This document shows positions 29,932-39,191 of a stretch of 64,000 bases of DNA, in pieces. Origin of the DNA: Chryseobacterium gleum (GTDB lineage Bacteria > Bacteroidota > Bacteroidia > Flavobacteriales_D > Crocinitomicaceae). Position 1 is the stretch's first letter; each line of letters starts with the position of its first letter. The notes beneath the pieces were generated by a model, which worked only from the letters and a program-made list of their open reading frames with translations, was not told the DNA's origin and did not search any database. The stretch is taken from the NCBI GenBank assembly GCA_945882095.1, contig CAMCWF010000006.1, forward strand, positions 1 through 64,000, in the 5' to 3' direction. A program made the translations under genes and the position numbers.

Positions 29932-31710
29932 ATGCGTTATTTATTTTTATTGGGTGTTCTTGCTTTTTGTCAACTCGCCTTTGCCGTTGAGATTCATTAT
30001 TCCCTTCGAATGGCTAAACCCCAATCCCATTATTTTCAAGTTGAAATGGCGGTCAAAGACCTCAAGCAAAAATCGGCTACGGTGAAATTGCCGGTTTGGG
30101 CACCTGGATCCTATTTGGTGAGAGAATTCTCGAAAAACCTTAACCAAGTCAAAGCTGTTGACGGAAGCGGCAAGTCCTTGAACGTGGTTAAAGTGACTAA
30201 GAATGGCTGGGAAATAGAATTGAAAGGCGCCAGCACCTTTGTTGTGAAATACGAAGTATATGCTTTTGAACAAAGTGTTCGAACCAATTTTTTAGACAAT
30301 ACACATGGGTTTGTAAGTGGTCCCGCCATGTTTATGTACTTAGACGGAGCTAAAGAGGTAGGGGGGACCTTAGACGTTATTCCTTTTGTCACCTTCAAAA
30401 AAGTATCCACAGGATTGAAATCCGCGAATACCCAATTGCAAAAAGGAAATACCTTTTCTTTTCGTTTTGATTCCTATGACCAATTGGTTGACTGTCCCAT
30501 TGAAATTGGGAACCAAGAAACATTTGATTTCATGGCTGCTGGTGTAAAACATACCGTAGCGATGTACGGTGAAGGCAATTACAATCCTGAAGAATTAAAG
30601 CGCGATATGGCCATCATTGTAGAAGAAGAAACCAAGGTTGTCGGTGTAAATCCCAATGAAAACTATCTTTTCATTGTGCACAATGTGATAGGTGGCGACG
30701 GCGGTTTGGAGCATGCCAACAGTACGGTTTTAAGTGTAGATCGTTGGACCTATGCTGGAAGTGAATACCTCTCATTTTTAAATCTGGTAGCCCATGAATA
30801 TTTCCACTTGTGGAATGTTAAACGCATTCGTCCCATTGCCTTAGGGCCTTTCAATTATGACCAAGAGGTGTATACCAATCTGCTTTGGGTGATGGAAGGA
30901 TTTACTTCGTATTACGATGAATTGATTTTGAGAAGATGCGGTTTTTATACCGAAGATGTCTTTTTGAAAAAACTTCAAAGCAGTATTAACTATGTGGAAG
31001 GAAGTATTGGGAGTAGGGTTCAACCTGTTTCCCACGCCAGTTTTGATGCATGGATTAAGGCCTATCGTCCCAATGAAAACAGCGCCAATACCACCATGAC
31101 CTATTATTCAAGAGGAGCCGTTTTGGGCGCAGTATTCGATGCAATGGTCATCAAACATTCTAAAGGTAAGCAGTGCTTAGACCACGTGCTAAAGCATTTG
31201 TATGAAACCTACCATGTTGGGAAAAAGCGTGGTTTTACAGACGCTGAATTTAAGGAAGTTTTGGAGAAGTTTACGGGACAAGATTTAACTGATTTTTACA
31301 AAAAATACATTGACGGTACTGAAGTGATTCCTTATTCCACTTACTTTTTACCCCTGGGGATTGAAGTGAGTGACATAGGAGGAATGAAGCCTGTTTTTGG
31401 TGCATCGGTAAGCTATGACGGGGGGAAGGTAATGGTGAAATCAGTGCGAACAGGTTCCTCAGCGGAAGATGCAGGCCTCAGTGTAAACGACGAAATCATT
31501 TCTTGCATGGGATACCGTGTTGACAAGTCGATGCTTGAAGGCATTATGAATGGATTAGAAATCGGCGAAGAAGCAGTACTTCTCGTTGCACGTGACCAAA
31601 TTATGCAGGAGGTAAAAGTTAAAATAACCGGAACCCATAAGTCGCAATACATTTTCAAAACCCAACACGATGATAAGACTTTACCTCTATATACTTATTG
31701 GCTTCGGTAG
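29932..31710 (+). CDS. M61 glycyl aminopeptidase-family metallopeptidase with PDZ domain
   Basis: HEYFHLWNVKRIRP zinc motif, NLLWVMEGFTSYYDELILRR; C-terminal PDZ; signal peptide at ATG 29932. Confidence 0.9.
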   Translation: MRYLFLLGVLAFCQLAFAVEIHYSLRMAKPQSHYFQVEMAVKDLKQKSATVKLPVWAPGSYLVREFSKNLNQVKAVDGSGKSLNVVKVTKNGWEIELKGASTFVVKYEVYAFEQSVRTNFLDNTHGFVSGPAMFMYLDGAKEVGGTLDVIPFVTFKKVSTGLKSANTQLQKGNTFSFRFDSYDQLVDCPIEIGNQETFDFMAAGVKHTVAMYGEGNYNPEELKRDMAIIVEEETKVVGVNPNENYLFIVHNVIGGDGGLEHANSTVLSVDRWTYAGSEYLSFLNLVAHEYFHLWNVKRIRPIALGPFNYDQEVYTNLLWVMEGFTSYYDELILRRCGFYTEDVFLKKLQSSINYVEGSIGSRVQPVSHASFDAWIKAYRPNENSANTTMTYYSRGAVLGAVFDAMVIKHSKGKQCLDHVLKHLYETYHVGKKRGFTDAEFKEVLEKFTGQDLTDFYKKYIDGTEVIPYSTYFLPLGIEVSDIGGMKPVFGASVSYDGGKVMVKSVRTGSSAEDAGLSVNDEIISCMGYRVDKSMLEGIMNGLEIGEEAVLLVARDQIMQEVKVKITGTHKSQYIFKTQHDDKTLPLYTYWLR

Positions 31711-32947
31711 TTGGATTCCCTTGACGGCACAGTATACAAACATTCGTGTCAACCCAATTCAAGAATTACCCTCAGAACCCTCCATTGCCATCCATCCAAA
31801 AAACACCAATGAAATTGCAATTGGTGCGGTACTCAACCACTACTATTATTCAGCAAACAATGGTGCTTCATGGCAAAGTGCCGAATTGAATTCCCCTTTT
31901 GGGGTTTATGGTGATCCGGTACTCACTTTTGATGCCTTGGGAAGGTTGTATTATTTTCACCTCTCCGATTATCCGAAAGGGGCTTGGATTGATCGAATTG
32001 TATGTCAATACAATGACATCATGCAAAATCCACTTGCTTTTAGCAAAGGTACTTTTCCTATACCCAATGGCAAGAAAGCGCAAGACAAACATTGGGTAGA
32101 CATCGATCCTGTCACCCACCACATCTACCTAACGTGGACCCAATTTGACACCTATGATTCGAAGAATGTGTTGGATTCTTCACGCATCATGTTCAGTAAA
32201 TCCATTGACAGAGGCTTGACTTGGTCAACGCCTAAATCGCTGTCCTTTTTTGCGGGCGATTGTCTGGATGGAGACAAAACGGTGGAAGGGGCCATCCCTT
32301 TGGTGGGAAGGAACGGAAAAGTGTATGTGGTATGGGCGAATGCAAAAGGATTGGTTTTTCAGCGGTCTGATGATGGCGGAGACACGTGGTTGAAGGTGGA
32401 GAAAACACTTTGGCCACAAGTGGGAGGATGGGAGCACAAAATCCCAGGGATTTACCGTTGCAATGGCTTGCCAAATTTTCAAATCGATCGCAGCGGTAAA
32501 GCAAGCGATGGAACCCTTTATTTAAGTTGGGCCGATCAAATCAATGGGAGTAAAAATACAGATGTATGGGTCGTGAAGTCTTCTGATCAAGGTGAAACCT
32601 GGTCTGCTCCTAAGAAAGTGAACCAAGACCAAACCGTTTCTCACCAATTTATGCCTGCCATGACCCTTGACCAATCCAATGGCGATTTACATTGGGTGTT
32701 TTACGACAGGAGTAAACATTCCGCAAAATCGTTGTTAACCGATGTGGTTTGGGTGTCATCACATGATGGAGGCCTGCAATTTGAGCAGAAAACCATTTCA
32801 GACAAACCATTTGCACCTCAATCAGTGGTGTTTTTTGGGGATTACATTGCCATTGCTGCACGTGACGGAAAGGTGCATCCCGTTTGGGTGCGAATGGACA
32901 TGGGAAAAACTTCCTTGTGGACTACAGCCATTGACAGCGCTCCATAG
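31670..32947 (+). CDS. Exo-alpha-sialidase/BNR-repeat secreted protein
   Basis: 425 aa; signal peptide MIRLYLYILIGFGSWIPLTAQ; repeated S-x-D-x-G-x-T-W motifs (SDDGGDTW, SSDQGETW, SIDRGLTW). Confidence 0.8.
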   Translation: MIRLYLYILIGFGSWIPLTAQYTNIRVNPIQELPSEPSIAIHPKNTNEIAIGAVLNHYYYSANNGASWQSAELNSPFGVYGDPVLTFDALGRLYYFHLSDYPKGAWIDRIVCQYNDIMQNPLAFSKGTFPIPNGKKAQDKHWVDIDPVTHHIYLTWTQFDTYDSKNVLDSSRIMFSKSIDRGLTWSTPKSLSFFAGDCLDGDKTVEGAIPLVGRNGKVYVVWANAKGLVFQRSDDGGDTWLKVEKTLWPQVGGWEHKIPGIYRCNGLPNFQIDRSGKASDGTLYLSWADQINGSKNTDVWVVKSSDQGETWSAPKKVNQDQTVSHQFMPAMTLDQSNGDLHWVFYDRSKHSAKSLLTDVVWVSSHDGGLQFEQKTISDKPFAPQSVVFFGDYIAIAARDGKVHPVWVRMDMGKTSLWTTAIDSAP

Positions 32948-33031
32948 CGGGTGGATTGTACTTGCAAGCGTAAAAGGGATTTCCTGTCAAGGTGACCTAT
33001 ATTCTCCTATATTTGCAGTAAACGAATTTTA

Positions 33032-33385
33032 ATGAGTGAAGAACTAAAAGAATGCCCTTCGTGCCAATGTCCTTATGGATACGAAAGCAATGAAAACCAA
33101 TACGTATGTCCTGAATGTTCTTTCGAATGGACAGCTGCCGAGGAAGCAGCTGCGGAACTTGGCAGCGAGGATTTGGTGGTATTAGATGTGAATGGAGTGG
33201 TCCTTGTAAATGGTGACAATGTTGTTGTTATAAAAGATTTACCCATTAAAGGCGCTCCGAAATCCATTAAATCAGGTACCAAGGTGAAAAACATCCGACT
33301 TGCCTATGGGGATCACAACATCGATTGTAAAATTGAAGGTTTTGGTGCCATGGCCTTAAAATCAGAGTTTGTAAAAAAGGCGTAA
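33032..33385 (+). CDS. phnA: PhnA/YjdM-family zinc-ribbon protein
   Basis: 117 aa; [26 protein letters not shown] ... [42 protein letters not shown]. Confidence 0.93.
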   Translation: MSEELKECPSCQCPYGYESNENQYVCPECSFEWTAAEEAAAELGSEDLVVLDVNGVVLVNGDNVVVIKDLPIKGAPKSIKSGTKVKNIRLAYGDHNIDCKIEGFGAMALKSEFVKKA

Positions 33386-33415
33386 ATTACAACCGCAATT
33401 TTACATGCCTTTTCT

Positions 33416-34504
33416 GTGAAAAAAACATTCTTTACTTTAATCGCTTGTTGCTTGTTGTCTCAATGGATGCAAGCCCAGCAGTGGCAACCTTTGGTTGATT
33501 TCCCCGGTGTTGAACGAGATGATGCGGTAGGCTTCAGAATTGGAGACACCCTTTATGTGGGCAGTGGACTCAGTCCATGGTGGGCTCCGCAAGCCGATTT
33601 TTATGGTTTTGACATAGCTTCACAGCAATGGTTTTCTGCCGCAGGATTGCCCCAAGGTATGGAGCGTCAGTATGCAACGGGTTTCGTGGTAAATGGAAAA
33701 GGATTTGTCTTTGGTGGCTATAATGGTTCAAGTTATTTAAATGATTTGTGGCGATACAATCCGATTCAAAACACATGGGATGCTTGCGCGCAACTGCCAG
33801 GTTCGGGACGTTCTGGATCGACTTCCTTCGTTTTAAATCATAAAGTATATGTCATCGGAGGGAAAAATGCCGCGACGGCAGCCTTGGATGAAGTTTGGTG
33901 TTACGATGCCGCTTTGGATGCTTGGGTTCAACAAGCCAATTTGCCTTTTGGTGCTCGCTGGCGAGCGTCAGCCGTTGTGCATGCAGGGATTGGGTATTTG
34001 CTCTTCGGGAGAAATGAAAACAATGTGTTTTTAAATGATTTTCATTCCTTCGATCCTTTGTCAAATCAATGGGTGGCTTTGCCAAGTTTGCCCTCTCTGG
34101 GCAGGAGTCATGCAGCAATGTTTGGCTTGGACAACGGTATTTACACGTGTTTTGGTTTGGACAGTTTAGGTCATTCGATGAACGATTTATGGACCTTTGA
34201 TCAAGTTTCTGCTTCATGGAATGCATTGCCTGGATTGCCTGATGTAGGTCGTCGAGGAGGCGTTTGTTTATCAACCGGTACTGCAATGTATTATGTTACG
34301 GGCATAGATGAGGGTAACACTCGGTTAAAAGAAGTTTGGATGTATTCACCCTTTCTTGGAAACGCACCCCTTTCACTCGAAGTGATTCCAATATTGATGG
34401 GAACCTATGATTTAATGGGAAATGAAACGCATGAAATCCCTAACAAGGTAATGATCCAACGTTATTCAGACGGCAGCGTCAAAAAAATTCTTAGGCTAGA
34501 ATAA
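33416..34504 (+). CDS. Kelch-repeat secreted protein
   Basis: 362 aa; signal peptide; repeated GGYNGSSYLNDLWRYNPIQNTW / GGKNAATAALDEVWCYDAALDAW units. The ORF-track start may be non-ATG. Confidence 0.82.
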   Translation: MKKTFFTLIACCLLSQWMQAQQWQPLVDFPGVERDDAVGFRIGDTLYVGSGLSPWWAPQADFYGFDIASQQWFSAAGLPQGMERQYATGFVVNGKGFVFGGYNGSSYLNDLWRYNPIQNTWDACAQLPGSGRSGSTSFVLNHKVYVIGGKNAATAALDEVWCYDAALDAWVQQANLPFGARWRASAVVHAGIGYLLFGRNENNVFLNDFHSFDPLSNQWVALPSLPSLGRSHAAMFGLDNGIYTCFGLDSLGHSMNDLWTFDQVSASWNALPGLPDVGRRGGVCLSTGTAMYYVTGIDEGNTRLKEVWMYSPFLGNAPLSLEVIPILMGTYDLMGNETHEIPNKVMIQRYSDGSVKKILRLE

Positions 34505-34508
34505 GGTG

Positions 34509-36794
34509 CTATTCAAGCACTTTGAGGTTAGCAAACTTTAGCAAGACGGTTTTAGAGCCGTGGTGAGGAAAGAAAACAATGGCTTTTTTATCTGGGCCTG
34601 CGCCTTCCATTTGGGTGACTTTTCCTTTTCCAAAGCGTTCGTGTTCAACATTGGTGCCCACCATGATTTTAGAAAAATCCCCTGTGACTTTACCGGGCGC
34701 TTGCATGGCCTCGTCTATGGATCGCAAGGATTTAGGTTGAGCGGGAGGCATCAGTTTACTGTTGAGTCCACCGCTAAAAGGAGGGGTGCTTCCACTTCCC
34801 ATGAGCGATCTGCCTCCGCCACGCGCAGGCGTTTCAAAATGAAGGTATTTCCCGTCAATTTCATCAATAAACCGACTGGGTTCGCATTGTATGCTTTGGT
34901 TCCATAGGTAACGAGATCCCGCATGCGATAAGGTGCAGGTCTCCATAGCTCGGGTTACGGCAACATAAAAAAGTCGACGTTCCTCTTCCAGTTCACTTCG
35001 TGTGTTTAAGGCCATTTGCGAGGGAAAAAGATTCTCCTCTAATCCAACGATGAAAACATGTGGGTATTCCAATCCCTTGCTGGAATGGATGGTCATCATG
35101 GAGACATGGTTTTTTTCCTCCCCTTTGTCTTGGTCTGCGTCTGTCAACAAAGCGACTTCCATCATGAAATCAGGAAGGGTGCGCAAGGAATCCTCTACGC
35201 CTTCTGTTTTCGTGAATTCTTGAATACCCGCCAAAAGTTCTTCGACGTTCTGGATGCGTTCCATTTCTTCAGGACCACGTTCTTTGTCATCTAGCAATTC
35301 CTTCAGAATTCCTGTCGATTTTGTGATGGTTTCAGCCAAGGCGTAGGCGTCGACTTTGTTTACTTCCGCTTGAAAACTCTTTACCATGGTCACGAATTCA
35401 TAAATCCGTGTTTTTGTGGGTTGATTTAACTGAGAAGGATACTGATTAAAATCGTTGATAACATCCCACATGCGCACCCCGTACTGATTGGCAGTAATGA
35501 TGATGTTTTCTATACTGGTTTTTCCAATTCCTCTTTTTGGGTAATTGATTACGCGTTTCAAGGCTTCTTCGTCGCTTGGATTCGCCGTCAAACGGAAATA
35601 AGCCAAGATGTCCTTGATTTCCTTGCGTTGGTAGAAGGATACACCTCCGTAAATCTTGTAGGGAATGTTGATCTTTCGCAACGCTTCCTCGAAGGACCTC
35701 GATTGCTTGTTGGTTCTATACAAAATGGCAAAATCATTATACGATCCTGTGGAGGATTGTTTGAGGTCGAATATTTTGTGTGCGATGACACGACCTTCCT
35801 CATTGTCCGTCAGGGTTCTTACCACCGTAATCGGTTTTCCAATCAGGTTCTCTGTCCACACATGTTTTTGTATTTGGTCCTTGTTACGCTTTATAATGCT
35901 GTTCGCTGCATCTACAATGTTTTGGGTAGAACGGTAATTTTGTTCGAGTTTGTACAGTTGAAAATCTGGGTAGTCTTTCTTGAAATTCAGTATGTTTTCA
36001 ATGTTGGCACCACGAAAGGAGTATATGCTTTGGGCATCGTCGCCAACGACGCAAATGTTCTCGTAGGCAGCCGCCAATTTTTTGACAATGAGGTACTGGG
36101 CGTAATTCGTATCCTGGTACTCATCTACCAAGATGTATTTAAATTTCTGCTGATAATAGTACAATACTTCCGGATGTTCAGTCAACAAAACATTGGTGAA
36201 ATACAGTAAATCATCAAAATCCATGGCCCCAGATTTTTGACATCGGTTGGCATAGGCTGTGTAAATTCTCCCCAATTCTGGACGTCTTGACATTTTGTCT
36301 TCCCCTTGTATGGCATCGTTTTGGTTGTAGGCCTCCGGCGAAATCAGGTTGTTTTTTGCGGCAGAAATCCTTCCAAATACCCCGCTGGTTTTATAGGTTT
36401 TGTCATCCAACTGAAATTCCTTGATGATGTCTTTGATTACACTTTTTGAATCTTGGGTGTCGTAAATGGTGAAATTGTTTGGAAATCCAATGCGATCCGC
36501 GTTGTAGCGAAGAATCCTTGAAAATACCGAGTGAAAAGTACCCATGGTTAGGTTCTTGGCTTCTGTTCCCCCAATGATTTTTCCAATTCGCTCAGACATT
36601 TCGCGCGCAGCTTTGTTGGTAAAGGTCAGCGCCAAAATGTTAAAAGGGTCAATCTCATTCTCGATCATGTGCGCAATCCGATAGGTGAGAACCCTTGTCT
36701 TTCCAGAGCCAGCGCCGGCAATAACCATACACGGTCCATAAATGTTTTCTACAGCCACACGTTGGCTATCGTTAAGTTCTTCTAAGTATGACAT
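34509..36794 (-). CDS. UvrD/PcrA-type superfamily 1 DNA helicase
   Basis: GAGSGKTRVLTYRIAHMI, VGDDAQSIYSFRGANI, EEERRLFYVAVTRA; likely start is internal ATG (MSYLEELNDSQRVAV). Confidence 0.95.
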   Translation of the reverse strand: MSYLEELNDSQRVAVENIYGPCMVIAGAGSGKTRVLTYRIAHMIENEIDPFNILALTFTNKAAREMSERIGKIIGGTEAKNLTMGTFHSVFSRILRYNADRIGFPNNFTIYDTQDSKSVIKDIIKEFQLDDKTYKTSGVFGRISAAKNNLISPEAYNQNDAIQGEDKMSRRPELGRIYTAYANRCQKSGAMDFDDLLYFTNVLLTEHPEVLYYYQQKFKYILVDEYQDTNYAQYLIVKKLAAAYENICVVGDDAQSIYSFRGANIENILNFKKDYPDFQLYKLEQNYRSTQNIVDAANSIIKRNKDQIQKHVWTENLIGKPITVVRTLTDNEEGRVIAHKIFDLKQSSTGSYNDFAILYRTNKQSRSFEEALRKINIPYKIYGGVSFYQRKEIKDILAYFRLTANPSDEEALKRVINYPKRGIGKTSIENIIITANQYGVRMWDVINDFNQYPSQLNQPTKTRIYEFVTMVKSFQAEVNKVDAYALAETITKSTGILKELLDDKERGPEEMERIQNVEELLAGIQEFTKTEGVEDSLRTLPDFMMEVALLTDADQDKGEEKNHVSMMTIHSSKGLEYPHVFIVGLEENLFPSQMALNTRSELEEERRLFYVAVTRAMETCTLSHAGSRYLWNQSIQCEPSRFIDEIDGKYLHFETPARGGGRSLMGSGSTPPFSGGLNSKLMPPAQPKSLRSIDEAMQAPGKVTGDFSKIMVGTNVEHERFGKGKVTQMEGAGPDKKAIVFFPHHGSKTVLLKFANLKVLE

Positions 36795-36905
36795 CGCGTA
36801 AGTGTGAATTTCAAAATTAGAAACAATTTGGTCGTACGATTTCAACAAAAGCATTAAAAATCATTGAGTTTTAAACAATGTCGCCAACCTTTGTAATTTT
36901 AGCCC

Positions 36906-37655
36906 ATGAAACACACAAATCCATGGTTTAGTCTGTGGGAGCACCCCAAGCCTTACCAAGGCAATGAACCCGAATTTTGGGATTCTTCTGTGTTTCGTGG
37001 GACCAAAGATTTTGAACAACAATTTGCTGTCATTCAGTCGGAGGTTCATGCCTTTCTTTCAAAAAATGCAGCATCGCCCTATTTTAAATCTGAAATGGTA
37101 AGCGGGGGAGAGGGTTACGATACGCTTTCTTTGAAATGGTGGGGAATTCACTTTTATAAAAATACACAGGAAATGCCCGCGCTCCAATCCTTGTTGAAGA
37201 AGTATCCTGAAATAACCACCCTTTCCATTAATGTTTTGGAGCCGGGGAAGCGCATTTTTCCACACATGGGAGACACCAATGCAGTTTTTCGTTGCCATTT
37301 TGGAATAGACATTCCGGAGGGTCTTCCCAATTGTGGGATTCGGGTAAAAGAGGTACTTAGGGCCTGGAAATCGGGAGAATGGATTATGTTTACGGATGCC
37401 TATGTCCACGAAACGTGGAACCTTTCAGTGAAACCCCGGGTTGTCCTCCTCATGGATGTCCTCCGTCCCGAATTTGTTTCTCAGAAAACCCGCATTCAAG
37501 CGACCGTTCTGTGTTCCTTGTTCTTGCAAAAAAGAATGACGAAACACCGATGGATTCGTAGGCACATTCAATGGATTGTTCCTGTATGCGCTCCTTTCCT
37601 TATCCCATTGATTGTTTGCAGAATTCAATGGTTAAATTTTTGCCGTAAGTATTGA
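36906..37655 (+). CDS. Aspartyl/asparaginyl beta-hydroxylase family protein
   Basis: 249 aa; HMGDTNAVFRCHFGIDIP..CGIRV...FTDAYVHETWN. Confidence 0.85.
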   Translation: MKHTNPWFSLWEHPKPYQGNEPEFWDSSVFRGTKDFEQQFAVIQSEVHAFLSKNAASPYFKSEMVSGGEGYDTLSLKWWGIHFYKNTQEMPALQSLLKKYPEITTLSINVLEPGKRIFPHMGDTNAVFRCHFGIDIPEGLPNCGIRVKEVLRAWKSGEWIMFTDAYVHETWNLSVKPRVVLLMDVLRPEFVSQKTRIQATVLCSLFLQKRMTKHRWIRRHIQWIVPVCAPFLIPLIVCRIQWLNFCRKY

Positions 37656-37682
37656 ATAAAGGATATTCCTTGCCTACCTTTG
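37652..37682 (+). promoter_or_regulatory. Promoter for the arginine decarboxylase leader
   Basis: TTG (37652-37654), 20-bp spacer, TACCTTTG (37675-37682) matching TAnnTTTG. Confidence 0.6.
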
Positions 37683-37793
37683 CGCTGGCCAATTCATCCC
37701 CGTACGAAACCTATCACATGGTGCTCCGTAGGAAGTCGGGCCTTCGTTGTTTTTACGTTGTGCTTTTAAATTATTAATCGCTGAATATAGAAA

Positions 37794-39191
37794 ATGAGAA
37801 CAAAGTACATAGACCTCATCGACCAAACCTTTGATTTCCCGCAAAATGAATTTAACCTTCGGGAAGACCGCTTGTTTTTCCATGGAATTGACCTCATGCG
37901 TTTGATTTCTGAATATGGGACGCCGTTGAAGTTTAATTATTTACCTCAAATAACCAACAACATTCAGCGCGCCAAAGGTTGGTTTAGGGAAGCCATCAAC
38001 AACCAAGGATACGCAGGGAAATATTATTATTCCTATTGTACCAAAAGCAATCACTTTTCCTTTGTACTGGACGAGGTGTTGAAAAACGATGTGCACATCG
38101 AAACTTCCTCGGCTTTTGACATCGACATCGTTAACAATTTGGTTGATGCAGGGAAAATCAAGGAAGGAACGTATGTTATATGCAACGGGTATAAACCGGA
38201 AATTTACATTCGAAACATTGCCACGTTGATTGACAAACAATTTTTGAAAGTAGTGCCAGTGGTCGATAATTCGGACGAACTTAAACTTCTTTTGGCAGCA
38301 ACTGATAAGGATGTGTCCATTGGGATAAGAATCGCCTCTGAGGAAGAACCGAAATTTGAATTCTACACCTCGCGTTTGGGGATGCGTTACCGTGAAATCG
38401 TTCCTTTTTACAAGGCGATATTAAAAGACAACCCGAGGGTTAAGGTAAAAATGCTTCACTTTTTCATCAATACCGGAATTAACGACACAGCCTATTATTG
38501 GAATGAGTTAACGAAGTGTTTGCGAATCTACAGCGATCTAAAAAAGCTTTGTCCAGAACTTGACTCCTTGAACATCGGCGGGGGCTTTCCCATCAAAAAA
38601 TCATTGGCCTTCGACTTCGATTATGCGTATATGGTTCGTGAGATTATACAACAAATTAAAAGGGTCTGTACTGACAATGACATCCCGGAGCCAAATATTT
38701 TTACGGAATTCGGATCCTTTACGGTAGGGGAAAGTGGTGGAGCTCTTTTTAGCATTTTGCATCAAAAACAACAAAATGACAGGGAGAAATGGAACATGAT
38801 TGACTCCTCGTTTATGACCAATTTGCCTGACACTTGGGCCATCAACCAACGTTTTATCATGCTTCCCATCAACCGATGGAATGACGATTATGAACGGATT
38901 CTTTTGGGTGGATTGACTTGCGATAGTGATGATTACTACAATTCAGAACAGCATTCCAATGCGATCTACTTACCGAAATTCGACAAGCACAACACCCTTT
39001 ACATCGGGTTTTTCAATACCGGCGCCTACCAAGAGACCATTGGTGGCTATGGCGGACTGAAACACTGTTTGATTCCAGAGCCTAAGCATATTATGATTAC
39101 AAGAGACGAGGATGGTAAGATTGTCACTGAACTTTTCAGCGAAGAACAAACCGCAGGAGATTACTTAAAGATTCTGGGTTATAAGCACTAA
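37794..39191 (+). CDS. speA: Biosynthetic-type PLP-dependent arginine decarboxylase
   Basis: 465 aa; YYYSYCTKSNHFSFVLDEVL...HIETSSAFDIDIV (PLP Lys region), SLNIGGGFPI, Bacteroidota-type architecture. Confidence 0.82.
   Translation: MRTKYIDLIDQTFDFPQNEFNLREDRLFFHGIDLMRLISEYGTPLKFNYLPQITNNIQRAKGWFREAINNQGYAGKYYYSYCTKSNHFSFVLDEVLKNDVHIETSSAFDIDIVNNLVDAGKIKEGTYVICNGYKPEIYIRNIATLIDKQFLKVVPVVDNSDELKLLLAATDKDVSIGIRIASEEEPKFEFYTSRLGMRYREIVPFYKAILKDNPRVKVKMLHFFINTGINDTAYYWNELTKCLRIYSDLKKLCPELDSLNIGGGFPIKKSLAFDFDYAYMVREIIQQIKRVCTDNDIPEPNIFTEFGSFTVGESGGALFSILHQKQQNDREKWNMIDSSFMTNLPDTWAINQRFIMLPINRWNDDYERILLGGLTCDSDDYYNSEQHSNAIYLPKFDKHNTLYIGFFNTGAYQETIGGYGGLKHCLIPEPKHIMITRDEDGKIVTELFSEEQTAGDYLKILGYKH

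Noticed and set aside
35628-36209. 193-aa plus-strand ORF opposite the PcrA-like helicase
   Set aside because: Antisense shadow ORF; the minus-strand helicase motifs are unambiguous.
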